From contig JXTC01000159.1 in the NCBI GenBank assembly GCA_002914845.1, positions 129,523-193,522 on the forward strand: DNA of 64,000 nt. The letters run 5' to 3'. A program made the translations under genes and the position numbers. The notes beneath the pieces are model-generated. The model was not told the origin of the DNA. It was given only the letters and a program-made list of their open reading frames with translations, and did no database searches. The stretch comes from Trema orientale. Lineage: Eukaryota > Streptophyta > Magnoliopsida > Rosales > Cannabaceae. Positions 1 through 11,979 of this stretch are shown here, piece after piece. Positions within the stretch are counted from its first letter, which is position 1. Each line of letters starts with the position of its first letter.

Positions 1-2
1 TT

Positions 3-797
3 TTGGAGAGATTTCGGATGAAGGATTGTTCACCAAGTGTTGCTCCCATTGTGAAAGGGGATAAGTTCAATTTGAACCAATGCCCGAAGAATGAGTTAGA
101 GAAGGAATCTATGAAAAATATTCCATATGCTTCTGCAGTTGGAAGCCTTATGTATGCTCAGGTCTGTACAAGACCTGACATTGCATATGCAGTTGGAATG
201 TTAGGGCGATATCAAAGTAACCCAGGTATGGACCACTGGAGAGCTACAAAGAAAGTCATGAGGTATCTCCAAGGAACTAAAACTTACATACTTATATATA
301 GACAGACGAACAACTTGGATATGATTGGCTATTCGGACGCAGACTTTGCTGGCTGTGTTGATTCTCGCAAATCAACGTTTGGGTACATTTTTATTATGGC
401 CGGTGGAGCTGTTTCATGGAGAAGTGTCAAACAGACTTTGATTTCTACTTCTACTATGGAAGCCGAGTTCGTCTCCTGTTTTGAGGCTACTACACAAGGT
501 GTATGGCCTAAGAGTTTCATTTCCGGGCTTAGAGTTATGAATTCTATTTCTAGACCATTAAAAATTCTCTGCGACAACTCAGCTGCCGTGTTCTTAGCTA
601 AGAATAATAAAAGTCGAAGTCAAAGTAAACATATCGACATTAAGTACTTAGCTATTAGAGAACATGTTAAGGAAAAGAAAGTGGTCATTGAGCATATTAG
701 CACTGAGTTGATGATTGCTGATCCTTTGACTAAAGGCATGCCACCGTTTAAATTCAAGAATCATGTAGACAGAATGGGACTTGTTTCCTCTTTATAA
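3..797 (+). pseudogene. Ty1/copia polyprotein, 3' end (end of RT and RNase H), cut by the window edge
   Basis: The reading frame is open from the window start to a stop at 795-797 (about 264 residues). It shows the copia order: the VGSLMYA..TRPDIAYAVG segment after the reverse-transcriptase palm, then RNase H blocks GYSDADFAGC, SRKSTFGY, TSTMEAEF (acidic active-site region), LCDNSAAVFLAKN and the terminal KHIDIKYLAIREH..ADPLTKGMPP. Gag, protease, integrase and most of RT lie outside the window, so the state of the whole element is unknown; this part has no internal stop. A purine-rich tract and an LTR follow, which confirms the orientation. The type is pseudogene only because the visible part is partial; the parent element could be coding-competent. 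Confidence 0.92.
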
Positions 798-1074
798 TTG
801 TATATACATTCAGTTTATTAAAGAAACTCTTATGCATTCAGTTATTTTCTCATTTACATGTGCACTTAACATGAGAAAATGCGATTTATTCTGGACCTAG
901 AATAAACATAAGGTTTATTCATTAAGTTTTGTTACCACATTAAGAATTTGGGAAGCAAAATGCATTGTAATACATAGATGTTAGTACTCGCGTTTTTGGG
1001 GACTTTACGCTATGATTCATGTACTTTGTTACTCAAAGAGATTTTTTGGTTAATGTTTGCACCAAGTGGGAGAA
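798..1074 (+). other. copia 3' untranslated segment and polypurine tract
   Basis: The non-coding interval between the polyprotein stop and the LTR ends in the purine-rich AAGTGGGAGAA (about 1064-1074), the usual copia polypurine tract directly before the 3' LTR. A small inverted pair (CTCATTTACATG / CATGAG, about 849-875) lies inside it. No other coding signal is visible. Confidence 0.6.
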
Positions 1075-1478
1075 TGTAACATTTTAACGTTTACAAAGTG
1101 GTGCAACAATTGAAAACCACTGAATGGCTAAGTGGTGCACCGGTTCGTCAAAGTGGTGCAACGGTTGAAAAATACTGAATGGCTAAGTGGTGCAACGGTT
1201 CGTCCACCGGTTACGAACCGAAAAGGTTCTTGATGGGAGAACCTCTATAAATAGTTACTTGGGTCCTCTCACTGCTTTATTGATACAGAATTATTCCATC
1301 AAATACAGAAAGCAAGTGTGAGAAACGTGTAAAGAAAAGCTTCCGCTTAGTTTCCTCTGTTTTTGGGCAATGACTGGAGGTATGCATTTTCTTTGTTTTT
1401 ATATCTTTCAATGTTGCCTAATGAGTCTCTTTTAGTCTTAAAGACCCATACGTCTTCAGATCATTGTTATTTCTAACA
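1075..1478 (+). repeat. 3' LTR of the copia element (approximate end)
   Basis: It starts TGTAACATTT directly after the polypurine tract. It contains a TATA-like box (CTATAAATA, about 1246-1254) and probably ends near TTCTAACA at 1471-1478. The start is well supported; the end is a guess because the partner LTR lies outside the window. Two imperfect 55-bp direct repeats occupy 1094-1148 and 1149-1203, upstream of the TATA-like box where enhancer repeats sit in some copia LTRs. Confidence 0.65.
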
Positions 1479-2899
1479 TTCTTCTGATATGTATTTCAAA
1501 AGATTTTCTTTTTTCACTTGGTTTTCTCTTTATCCTTAATATTAATTAAGTACCTTATTTTATACCAATATAATTTTAACTTTACCAGGATGTCCTAAAG
1601 TAGCAGTACTGATCAAAATTATTAACGTAAGAAAGTTTTTTTTTTTTCTGAGTTGTTCGATCGTCATATATATATATGTACACATTATACTTTGGTCTCA
1701 ATCTGAATATATACGTATTTACAATATATGATTGGACATATATATACACATTTTTATTATTATTCTAAACGAAGCACGTCACAGCCATTTAATGTTCAAA
1801 ACAAGCTCGGAGCAAAAAAAAAAAAGAAAACTTCAAAACAAGATATTGGGTTCGAAATATATAAAAGAAAAATAACAGTACGAAGTTGCACTGGCCTTTT
1901 TTTTTGGGAGTACTTGTCGTAATCTAATGAGAATACTGACTTATTCTTTTTCTTGGATAGCGAAAGGTCTTGTTATTACATTGAAAATAATAATTGGTAC
2001 TCGTCTAAAATGGAGAGGAAAAGGAATAAGAAAGAGAAATTTTGGTAGATGATCACTTTTTTTATTTGATTTTACTTAATATTTATTTTTTTTTTATAGT
2101 TAAATCATCAGATTCATGTACTTTTACACTTAGTATATATGCTTATAAATTTTTATACTAATTTACACATGATATATATTCTAATATACCGAGAAATGGA
2201 CATTTACTTAAAATGAACCCAAAATTTGATCATTTTGCTATAAGACCTAATAAACAAGCTTTCATTTTTATGTGCTTATATACCAATTATAAAGGGAATT
2301 CTAACATTCCCTATTTATTATTTTTTATTCTCTTCTATTCTCTTTCTACTCATTTTTTTTTTAAAGAATTAATAAACGTGGCATTAAGATTGAGAAATGT
2401 TGACTATGTCTTTTATATTCTAAACAATTATAAATGCTCATGCTTACTAGCTAATAAAGGTGTTTTTTTTCTTGGGTTACGAATTAAACTATTAATCACC
2501 ACAAACTTACTATGATAAAGAAAATAGATTTCTGTTAATTTTTTAATTTAATTTAATTTTGTACGTTGGTGTAAAATTTCGTCTTGTCACTATTGATAAA
2601 TGCCAAAGCAAAATGTCTAACTAGCTATTGGACCATTTTTTGGCCCAAAACTTAGTATATGACCAAACTCAAGAGTTTAGAGCTAAATGTCTAACTCACT
2701 TAATGATAAAAATAGAAAAATAATATATTCCACAACTAAAGTTTTAAAAGAAATTGATATTTAGCTATAACTTTTAAGACATAGACATATACTTAAACCA
2801 ATTTAAAAAATAGGTTATTCACCTAATTTTCTCAAAATTAATTTCTACCACGATTATTGCTATTAATTGGGTCCAAACTTTCTCTTTAGATAGGTTTGA
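1479..2899. other. AT-rich intergenic stretch, no gene seen
   Basis: The stretch has homopolymer runs, TA microsatellite (about 1666-1678) and short open frames without recognisable domains. Around 2190-2270 and 2570-2840 there are phrases such as TTTAGCTATAA and GACATTTACTTAAA that also occur near the ends of the Mutator-like element at 38.9-43.3 kb and in the segment at 43.5-43.8 kb. Part of it may therefore be old Mutator-type terminal repeats. No boundary could be fixed. Confidence 0.4.
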
Positions 2900-3511
2900 A
2901 CTTGAGAGTAGAAGATGGCCTTTATCCTAATCTCGGGACATAAGGTCTACAATATGGAGGGGGAGTGCTAGGTACCAATGTAGTACCTACTAAGGGAACT
3001 TCAAAGCTTATATAAGTAAGTTGAGTTTTAGTGAGAGAAAGTCTCCAAAAGAGAACATTTAAGAGGGGAGTGAACAAGGAGAGAGAGAAAGAGAATTTGG
3101 ACCTCAATCTTCAGCCTATCCTCAAAATGGTAGTTGAGGGCCTTAAATAGGCAAATTGGAGCAATTTAGGCCGTTAGATTATCTTGAGAATAGGTGAATC
3201 CATGCTAACGGTTGATCTTGGTGGGGTAGGTGCATTAATTGTGATTAGATCGTGAGCACTATAGAAAGGTGACGACAGACCTGTAGTATGGTGGGGATTA
3301 CAGATGGCTGTCCGACGATTTGTGTAATCATGTCCTGTAATTTGGGTGATTTTGTCGGCCTTGGGCTTGTGACCGGGTAAAAGGGTGACCTCGACGCGAG
3401 GGTCGACTATTGCACCGAGCGCTAGAGTGTAACCCGTTGTTTTGGCTAGTAACATTCGTGGACCTTGAGGAGTCACAATATTAGCATATAGTTGGAGAAG
3501 ACACCTCTTTA

Positions 3512-4365
3512 GGCCATCTCCAACCTATAACACCAAAATGGTGTAACTTTTACACTAAAATGGTGTAATTTTCACACCATTTCATAGGTTGAACTTCAAT
3601 CCATTACACCAAATGTTACACTAAAAAGAATATTCTCTTTCTATTCTCTATCTTTTTAGTCCTTCAACAATTAATTTATTTTACAAACTACTACATCTAT
3701 GTATTACTTGACACAATATTGCAAAATATTGGAAAAAATATTCTAATAAATTAACAATACTAAAAATTAATAAATTACTTTTAATTAACTAAACATCGCA
3801 TTTAATAAAATATTAGGAAAAAAAATACAACATTTAATACCACAAATAAACAAAAAAGGATTACATAAACCAAAAAAAAAAAAAAATCCTAGTTCCACAT
3901 TAGTCGACATTTAATTCTCCAAATTAGTATATTCATTCCACAGATGATCAATTAACGCATTTCGAAGTGCAATGTGAGCTTCTTTATCCTTGATTTGTCT
4001 ATGTCGAGCAAGAAATTCTTAAAATCAGGTATTTTCGTCTACCACCATCTCTGGAGCTGGAGCTGGAGCTTCCATTGATTTTAATGAGTAATTATATTTT
4101 AATATTTATTAATACTTGTATCATTTAGTCAAATTAAATTAATTATGAAATAAATTAAATCATTATAGATAATAAAGATTAATAAAAAAAGGATATATTG
4201 GGAATAAATTTGTAGGAAGTTATAGAAATAGGGACTATAGGGGAAATAAAAAAATTTGAATAGTATTACACTAAATTTGGTGTAAAAAATGATGTTACAT
4301 TGGAGAGGATTTTTTAACACTAAAATGATATTTTGCACCAAATTGGTACAAGGTTGGAGATGCTC
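3512..4365 (-). mobile_element. degenerate PIF/Harbinger element with TTA target duplication
   Basis: The left end GGCCATCTCCAACC and the right end GGTTGGAGATGCTC are inverted repeats of the well-known GAGCATCTCCAACC type. Both are flanked by TTA (3509-3511 and 4366-4368), the three-base duplication typical of PIF/Harbinger. Subterminal inverted phrases (ACACCAAAATGGTGTAA and relatives) follow on both sides. The 854-bp length is too short for an autonomous copy, but a transposase tail survives inside. Confidence 0.85.
3911..4021 (-). pseudogene. C-terminal remnant of a HARBI1-like transposase
   Basis: A 36-codon open stretch on the minus strand ends in a stop at 3911-3913. It reads as EFLARHRQIKDKEAH followed by ALRNALIDHLWNEY. 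This arrangement (FL.RHR.I.D.E.H..L...LI.HLW) is what I know from the extreme C-terminus of plant PIF/Harbinger DDE transposases. An in-frame stop lies just upstream, and the catalytic domain is absent from this 854-bp element, so it cannot be functional. Its place between Harbinger-type TIRs supports the reading. Confidence 0.65.
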
Positions 4366-4600
4366 TTAGCTGGCTAGCCCATAGGTGGAACCAGTTTCCC
4401 CTATGGGTTTGATTAGTCCTCGGGCTCGCAGAGGAGGTTAGCATGTTTACGGAGCTTGTAAATGAGACCCCGCTTGATGCCCTTCTTTGGTTTGCTTGCT
4501 TTCGAGAAGCCACAGGCGAGACCGAATGTGGAACCCAGCCCTCGGGTTCAGTACTTGGAGAAATTTGGGACCCACCCCAACTATTGTATGTAGAAAATTT

Positions 4601-6245
4601 CCCCCTTCTTTTTTTTTGTTGGAAATTAGGAGTGGACTGTAAATTGTCATTAAAAAAAATTGCAAAAATTCTTATGCAAGCACACTTCTACGTTGCTGCA
4701 TGTTTATTTCATTTTTTATTATAAGCTGAGAAGGTTAGCATTTAGCAAAATTGAACAAGTTCTATTATGCTAATATCATAGCAAATGTAACCTTTTTGAC
4801 TTCGGAAATTGAAGTATTATTACAACTCTACGGCTAGCAAGTAGTCCTAATTAATACACGGTCACCAATTTGGACGTAGATGGATTTATTAATTAAAATA
4901 AAATTCAGGTGGTAAAATTAACATAGACACTTTTTTTTTATGACAAATGTTAATTGATTAATAAATTCAGTAAAAATCTAGTGACTTTCAAATCTCATCG
5001 TATAAATCATGTAAACGAGGCAAAGGCGTGAATTTAATTTGCCAACTTAGACGGCGGAACCATATAATAAGACCAATCAATAACATTTACAAACCTATTT
5101 TTGATAGTGTGTGTGAGTGTATAGGAGAAGAGGGAGTTTGATTAAATCAGTTTAAAGTATAAATTTTATAATAAAAAATAAAAAATAAAAAATTTAAAAA
5201 TTGAAACCTCAAATGGATATGAAACCAAACTTAAAGAGTAATAACTAATAATTTTCCAAAAAGAGAAAGTAATAAGTAATTATAGTAAAGTTTTCCTTTT
5301 CCCCCTTATATTTTAGAAATATTTATCTGTTTTTTCCGAGTAAATCAATTTTTATATATTTAGAATAAGTAAATCAATTTTTTACAATGACTAAATCAAT
5401 TTAAACTTTAAACAACTACTATACTAGGCCATAAAATTTGGAAAACATATATTTGTTTTAAGGAGCTCAAAATTCATCTATTTTTCTAACACCAAACATA
5501 AATTGAACAAATAAAGTAAAAAAACTAAACAAATGAAATTATCATTAAAAAAACCTTTATTCAGCAAAATTTTGACTGAAACCCTTATATTGTCAAATAT
5601 ATATATATATATATATCATGAAAACCCTGAACTTGCATTCTTCTTTTGTGAAAAAACATTTGAATTACCTTGCGTTTCAAATAACTAATTAATATTATTC
5701 AAAAAATAACTAAATAATAAACCATTATTATTCCCCTCTTTCATTCATTTACTCACCTAAATAAAAAAGCTACATATATAATTAATGTTTTGAAAATAGC
5801 ACATATATAAATCGGGGTGCGGGGAAAAAAAAAAAATGGGTCTAAAAAAACCTGACTGATCATGAAGCCGAAATCAAGAATACAAATTAAATTTAGGTCG
5901 GATAAAGTATAATTAACCAACCGAACCAAATAAATAAAAAAATGTAATGTATATATTTGCATTAAGTAACATTATTTATAAGGAATTAAGTATTTGTGAT
6001 ATGAATAAAAAGAAAACTTTAAATGACACCATAGTGTCTAGTGTCTCCCGCACTCTTTAGCTGAGGCACACCCTTCCAACTATGAACCGAAAAAACCATG
6101 TAATCCAATCAGTTGTAAACAAATTTTCAGAAAAAAAAAAAACCCCCAAAAAGTAAAATAGTGCAATAAAGAACAAACAAAATAAGTTTGATTGGTAATT
6201 TTTTTAGGTATACCGATCGAAAATTGCATGTATATTTTGGATATT
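4601..6245. other. AT-rich intergenic stretch, no gene seen
   Basis: I see only simple-sequence DNA, including a TA microsatellite at about 5599-5617 and several A-runs, and short open frames without recognisable domains. Confidence 0.5.
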
Positions 6246-7588
6246 TGTTGAATTAATAAAATGACATTTTTCTATTTGACCTTGTACATAATTGGTATGT
6301 CTTTAAATATCAGAAAATCCCTAGTTTATTTATGTAACCACAAACTTAGTATATAAATGTTATATACATGAGAATTAAATTTATGGATAATAAACTAAAC
6401 ATAGTCCATAATAATTAATTAAAGTATGTGATCTTTAATTAAATATTATTAGTATGGTCCGTTAATATTGAGAATGTAATAGTCTTATCCGGACTATTAA
6501 TGTATTGACATCACAATGGATGTACTTTATATTATTTGATTATATAGGATTGGACCAGACATGATTTGAATCTCATATAAATTCCGTTAACTGTTAAGAG
6601 TTCAAATAATGTCATTAGATGATCATATGTAGATCAATCTTAATCCTGAGTAGTTATAGACTCCTATTTATAACACTATGTTCTTTAACATACTTGTTAA
6701 AGGTTCATTTTCTAAACAGACCAAAATACTTGTATCTTGGGAGCATGATGAGATGAATAGCTGGGAATGTAGCTTACGGATATGGAATCCATTCCTTCCA
6801 TTAGGAAGTTAGAAAGATGATTCCCTTGTGTATTGATTCAGGACTTGAAAAATTGAGTACTCAATTTATAATAGATTTATAAATTAATTGTTCATTAGAG
6901 AATCAATGGTATACAAAGATAAAGATGTAATTAGAGAGGTAAATGGAATATGATCCAGCTCTAATTATGAATTATCTATGGAGGATTGAACTACATGTAA
7001 TGATTAAATCGATAGACTGCTCTCTGTTTTATGAGTAAATTAATTCTGTAATTTCAAGAGTGCAATTCCGAATTTTTAGTGGAGTAATACTGAAATTAAT
7101 AAATTAGATAAATTAACTAAAGAGTTTAATTAATTGTTATAATTTATTGGAGCTTGAATTACAAGTCAATAGGTCCCCAATTCCACCTCTTATAAATACT
7201 GTACTGGATATGATATTATTTCTATTACTGTACACTTTGTCTAGATAAATAGTTTATCTATATGTAATTAATAATTATTATTAATTAATTAATTTTGAAC
7301 AAATTAATTTAAATTTATGGAGAGATAAGTTTCCCAATTTGTTTAAATTTTAAATTTAAAAATATCTAATTATCAGATAATTAGATAAATAAAAAATGAA
7401 AAACTGACTAAAATTTTTTGAGATATATATTAATTAATTAGATTAATTAATTTATATAAATATAAATTATATATTTTTTTTTTAAAAAAAAAAAAAAGAA
7501 GGAAACTTACGTTTCCTATTAAAACATAAAGTTACGGTTTTCTTTTTTAGAAAAACAAAGCCACGTTTTGGTTTTAAGTTTTAAATAT

Positions 7589-7760
7589 GGGGAGGGCTAC
7601 AGTAGGGGCGTCCCTACGTAGGGCCACCCCTTATACACCGTTGGATGGGAATCTGTGGGGAATAACGGGAATCTGTGGGGAATCTATTTATACACAGATT
7701 CCCATCTAATGGTGTATAGACAGGACCCTACGTAGGGACGCCCCTACTGTAGACGCGCCC
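7589..7760. mobile_element. fold-back Mutator-type MITE, copy 1 (9-bp TSD)
   Basis: The 172-bp unit begins GGGGAGGGCTACAGTAGGGG and ends CCCCTACTGTAGACGCGCCC; the arms are inverted repeats over most of the length (CGTCCCTACGTAGGG, ACACCGTTGGATGGGAATC). It is flanked by a perfect 9-bp direct repeat TTTAAATAT (7580-7588 and 7761-7769), as expected for Mutator-like elements. Three more copies occur at 50194, 50473 and 61223. Confidence 0.88.
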
Positions 7761-7762
7761 TT

Positions 7763-7765
<3 letters not shown>

Positions 7766-7804
<39 letters not shown>
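7766..7804. repeat. TA microsatellite
   Basis: An uninterrupted AT/TA dinucleotide run lies immediately beside the right target duplication of MITE copy 1. Confidence 0.9.
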
Positions 7805-7806
<2 letters not shown>

Positions 7807-8311
7807 TAAAAAAAAAGTCACTTTTTTTAATATTATATACATTAATATTTTATTTATTAAATAGTTTAATAAATATATATATAAAAAAAACTCTAGCAGA
7901 AAAAATAAACAATACGTATTATTTTCTACAGACCCTCCATAAACTAGAGAGAAAAAGAAGAGAGTCTTCCTATTCTCTATAGAACAAACTTTATTCTCTA
8001 TAGAACAAACTCTTACAATCTCATGTGTTGAGAATATTGCAAGGGCCTAAAGTGTGAGTTTTTGAGAGATATATGCAACGCCCACACGTTCATCCAGTTG
8101 TACTGGAGGCTTGGATTGGAAGATCGTGGTTTAGAAGACTAAAAAAACTAGGATCCGCTGATAAGCTATAAGAGGTATTAGATCTAATCTCTTTGTATGG
8201 TCCTATTTGCTACGAATTAATACTATACACTCATATAGTCAATTGTTTTGAGAAAATTTTTGAACGTTCCTGGGTCAATCTTCCGCTGCGAAAATCGTTT
8301 TAAAACCAACA

Positions 8312-9823
8312 GAAAATACGTTGGAGTTTTGTGTTGTTCAAGAATAAAGGAAAAAAGAGATTTGGCAAAATACCCACACCTTTATCCATGCCTTTAGTTC
8401 ATATGGAAAAGGAAGTAAAAAATTGAGAAACTTTATAAGTGCTTCTCCAACTTTTAGATGGTAATGACCTTATGACCGTATAAGGTAAGGCTCCCTTTGT
8501 GGCTTGAGCGCATAGCATCGACAATCAGGCAGGAGTTGTACGGATCACACGTGGCATAATATAAAATTATTTATAAAATATAAATATTTTTATTTAAAAA
8601 TAATTATTTAAATATCTGAAAAATCACGTTTTATTTAATATTCTTTTTTTTTTTCCGTAAAACTTATGTTCATAATTACTAAATATAAAACTGGTGATAT
8701 TTCCGTGATTATAAGTTTAGCATGATAACAATCAATCACACCTCCTCTTCCAATTTTCCAAAACCACGACAGTACTAAACTAGCTAAACTAATTCATAAT
8801 CATAGGCGTGCTATTGAAATAGCTAAAAGCCTGAACTCCTATACTTTAACTATTAATTGGCTTATTCAATTCTAACGACTTAAAAACTAAATAATTTTCC
8901 ATACATAATATAATTAAATAAACAATAGTCACGCGCAAGGTCTACCCACTGTTGGCCGCCATAGCATGGTGTTATTATGTCTTTATGTTATAAACCCGTA
9001 ATTTTACATACGATTATCATTTATTAGGACATTAAAAAACCTGAAATAGAGCTTATGACTTGACTTGGAATTGTCACATATATATTTTACTCATATGATT
9101 ATGTCATGAATTAGCTCATATGGTAGAAACGTAAGCCCGCATCTGTAGGCATTTACGACATATAAAGTCCATATAGCGAAAGAGACGGACCAATAAACGT
9201 CGTCGTATTACTGGCCTCCGCGGTGAAAGGCTTTAGCTAGCTGGCCGTGACGCGTTAGCTTTGAATGTCGTTTTAGTGTTTTCCTTCTACTTTTGACGCT
9301 TTGAGACAACGATGGCGACAGAGTTGGAAAGGGACCCCATTATTATGATGACGATTCACTTTGATGCTTATGTGTGTCGTGACGCAATCTCTGTTGGCCG
9401 TTTGTTAAGCTGCTACTTTTCTATAAAGTACGGAATGAAACAACCTAGTTGTTTCGTCAAAAAAAAAAAAAAAAAACAACCTAGTCGTTTCGACGGTCTA
9501 ATGAGTAGCATATTATCACAATTTTTTTCCCCCCTCCTTAAAACATGGTTTGGTTTGGTAATGTAGAATTCGACTGTTTTGGTTGTTAATACCATTTTTT
9601 GGAATGAAAAAAAAAAGAAAAAAGAAATGCTTAAAAGAGTTATTAGATAGTATTATTAAATATTAATTTACATGATAATACTCCGTTAAAACGAATCCCA
9701 ACTTCAGCTATATATATATATATATTGAATGCTCGTTTATCCCTTCTGTATTACCAGTACTCTATTGAACAAGATACTTCCAACAATTATTCATTAATAA
9801 AATCAGTGGTTATACTAAATAAA
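8312..9823. other. intergenic stretch, no gene supported
   Basis: Mixed AT-rich DNA. The part around 9180-9330 is somewhat GC-richer and has an open frame starting at 9312 that runs into a poly-A codon stretch; it has no recognisable domain and I do not call it a gene. A TA run lies at about 9709-9726. Confidence 0.4.
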
Positions 9824-10455
9824 CAGAGTTGTTAAGAGGGCCAGCCCGGCTCACGGCTGCACGATATGGTACAGCACAACATGAGTACAACTGTAAACGC
9901 AGTCTATCGACATAGTACGGCATGACATTCTAGTACGTAGGCACGACATGTTTAGCATGTTATATATTTATTATTTTAAATTATGTTTTCCACTATACAA
10001 GTGCCAATCTAATTGGGAGACAATATGTAATTAATTATGGTTTGCAATATTTCACAAGTATTTTTTTTTTCGTTTGTTCTTCTTTGGTATTAAAAAGTTT
10101 TATCTTTAATTTCTTAGATTAATTTTTGTTTTTTTTTTGTATACATATGAGTGATTTGGGAAAAAAAAATGTTTATAAAACCGTAATAAAATTAAGTAAA
10201 TTTTATAAATTAAATAGATCAATTTTGGCTTAAATGAACTGACACGTCTAGGCACATAGGCTAACGTAGCACAGCATGAAGCATGTCGTGGCATGAAGTC
10301 ATAGCACGGGCTAGTAATTTTGAATTTTGTGCACATCACGACTAAGAAGTAAGTATGACATGGCAGGACACAAAAGCATATTTGTGCGCAATCTTAATAG
10401 GCCGTGTCATAATGGATCGTACCGGTATGGCACGACGACGCGTTTGACAGCTCTA
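9824..10455. mobile_element. non-autonomous hAT element (8-bp TSD)
   Basis: The left end CAGAGTTGTTAAGAGG and the inverted right end TAGAGCTGTCAAACGC form short TIRs. Flanks TAAATAAA (9816-9823) and TTAATAAA (10456-10463) match at 7 of 8 bases, fitting an old 8-bp hAT duplication. The subterminal DNA is rich in GCACGACATG-like words in both orientations. No transposase is visible. The TIR fits the YAGRG-TG-YAA pattern shared by three other elements here. Confidence 0.7.
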
Positions 10456-10945
10456 TTAATAAATTTTCTTGTAGCTAATATGACAGCTCTTTCGATTTTC
10501 CCTTCTTTTCAATGTTTTTCAAAGCATAATATGATTACATATCGAGTAAAGCTATAATTGTGAAATATACATATGTAGTTATGTAGTACCTAAGTAACAA
10601 TGCTCTCTTAAAAAGAAAAAGAAGAGGAAAAAAAAAAAAAAGAAAGAAAGAAAACCGAAAGTATTACAATAAATACTATACTTACGTAATTCCAATATAT
10701 ATATATATATCATGTTGGTTCATCTACTAATAAATCTTGAATTATTTATTTAAAATTTTTTAGGAGAATTTTGAATTTACTTTATATAGTAGAAATAAGT
10801 TTCTTTTTCTTAACTTTAAGTTCGATTAGTTACGATATAAAATATGCTAAATATCTTAATAAAACAAGTTAAATAATGTGGTAATTTACATAGCATATAA
10901 TGAATAATGAATTAAAAATGATATGAACTGAATATTGTTTCAAAT
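10456..10945. other. AT-rich intergenic stretch
   Basis: Contains an A/GAAA-rich purine tract (about 10611-10655) and a TA run (about 10696-10711). No gene seen. Confidence 0.5.
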
Positions 10946-10985
10946 ATGGTTTGTCAAGATATATTACATTACTCTTATAATATAC

Positions 10986-11105
10986 ATCTTAATACGTATC
11001 TAAGAAAGAACTTATTATTGAAAGAACATCTTCCTCAAAGCAGACATCTTAATAAGTATCTAAGAAAGAACTTATTGTTGAAAGAACATCTTCCTCAAAA
11101 GAGTG
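10986..11105. repeat. tandem duplication of about 60 bp
   Basis: Two near-identical units begin CATCTTAATA at about 10986 and 11046, each containing AAGAAAGAACTTATT and GAAAGAACATCTTCCTC. The second runs into the SINE-like repeat. A third partial copy (TTGAAAGAACAGCTTCCTC) recurs at about 11370. Confidence 0.8.
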
Positions 11106-11515
11106 GGTCTGCTCGCTATTTGTCCAATGGTACTTTCATTCTCATTGGGTTTGGCTTCGGGTACTCTCATTCCCCAAAGTGACGTTCCTAGGATTTGAAC
11201 CCATGAACTCTTAGACAAGAGGTATCCTGGTAGCCACCACACCAATGAAGTGGTGGTTACCAAGATACCTCTTGTTCAAGAGGTCATGAGTTCAAATCCT
11301 GGGGATGCTACTTTGGGGAATGAGAATATCCAAGACCAAATCCATTGGGAATGAAAGTCAGCCTTTTTATTGAAAGAACAGCTTCCTCAAAGCAGTGGGC
11401 CCGCCTGCTATTTGTCCAATGGTACTCTCATTCCTATTGAGTTTGGCTTTGGATACTCTCATTTCCCAAAGTAACGTCTCGAAAATTTGAACTCATGGCC
11501 TTTTGGACAAAAGTT
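11080..11515. repeat. cluster of tRNA-like (SINE-type) repeat copies in alternating orientation
   Basis: One body is present three times: minus-strand copies at about 11247-11100 and 11515-11390, and a plus-strand copy at about 11251-11360. Each carries a B-box-like GGTTCAAATCC/AGTTCAAATCC element and a following TTTGGGGAATGAGA block. The first two meet head to head around 11240-11255 (GGTAGCCACCAC / GTGGTGGTTACC), making a strong hairpin. A polymerase III origin is inferred from the B box; I could not define a clear A box, tail or TSD, so assignment to a SINE family is tentative. Confidence 0.55.
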
Positions 11516-11900
11516 ATCTTTATATAAATAATTATCCCTTCTAAACCAAACACTTATTCAACAATATTCTTTATTCAATTGTCAATAATCTATTTAATTG
11601 CTCCATTTAATGATACAGGACTATGTACGTTTGTAATGTATAATATCTAATACATGATATAGATTTAAAGTATATTGTAGTGCATATATCTTAGTGAAAT
11701 GCATGAACATTTTCCGACAAGAAATTTATTAAAAATGCAAAACAAATTTTATTTAAAGAAGAATAGGTTTATCCACTATATTAATGAGTTTAATAGAAAT
11801 GCATAATATTAAAAGCCCGTAAATTGAGGTTAAAACACAAGATTAAATCACGGAAAGCTCCACGTAGGTGTAACAAGTACACATCGAATTTGAGCACGAG
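11516..11900. other. AT-rich stretch upstream of the ORA47-like gene
   Basis: Low-complexity AT-rich DNA with nothing coding. The proximal promoter with recognisable motifs begins near 11900. Confidence 0.5.
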
Positions 11901-11921
11901 GCAAAAGGGAAAACAAAAACA

Positions 11922-11979
11922 CACGTGCATCNCCACCCCGCGTAACCCACGTCACACTGCTCCCTGATCTTTACACGTG
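11922..11979 (+). promoter_or_regulatory. two G-box (CACGTG) motifs in the ORA47-like promoter
   Basis: CACGTG occurs at 11922-11927 and again within ACACGTGT at 11974-11979, with CCCACGTCAC between them (about 11947-11956). They lie about 170-230 bp before the TATA box. G-boxes bind bHLH factors such as MYC2, and Arabidopsis ORA47 is known to be jasmonate-induced, so control through MYC2-type factors is plausible. The single N of this region is at 11932. Confidence 0.6.

Larger units (their letters stand above)
2900..4600 (-). repeat. LTR-like retrotransposon relic, interrupted by a Harbinger element
   Basis: The two blocks 2900-3508 and 4366-4600 are distinctly GC-richer than their surroundings and join once the PIF/Harbinger insertion is removed. 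Read on the minus strand they look like an LTR: a promoter-like CTATTTAAGG (about 3142-3151) is followed by a CT-rich leader with no long ORF. The 100-codon frame at 3476-3174 has no recognisable domain. I did not find both TG/CA ends or a flanking duplication, so this is suggestive only. Confidence 0.4.
6246..8311 (+). repeat. long non-coding LTR-like repeat with a nested MITE
   Basis: The block has a moderately complex, non-coding texture. Phrases such as TGGAATCCATTCC, TTCATTAGAGAATCAATGG and the terminal CTTCCGCTGCG..TTAAAACCAACA resemble copia-type LTRs I know from other eudicots. TGTTG at 6246 and CAACA at 8307-8311 could be the inverted ends, but no flanking duplication matches, so the limits are provisional. 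A fold-back Mutator MITE (7589-7760) and a long TA microsatellite lie inside it. No ORF of note occurs. Confidence 0.35.

Noticed and set aside
3174..3476. 100-codon minus-strand frame
   Set aside because: Lies in the LTR-like relic, no domain recognised, no gene context.
9312..9566. 84-codon plus-strand frame
   Set aside because: Runs through a poly-A codon stretch, has no domain and no supporting promoter.
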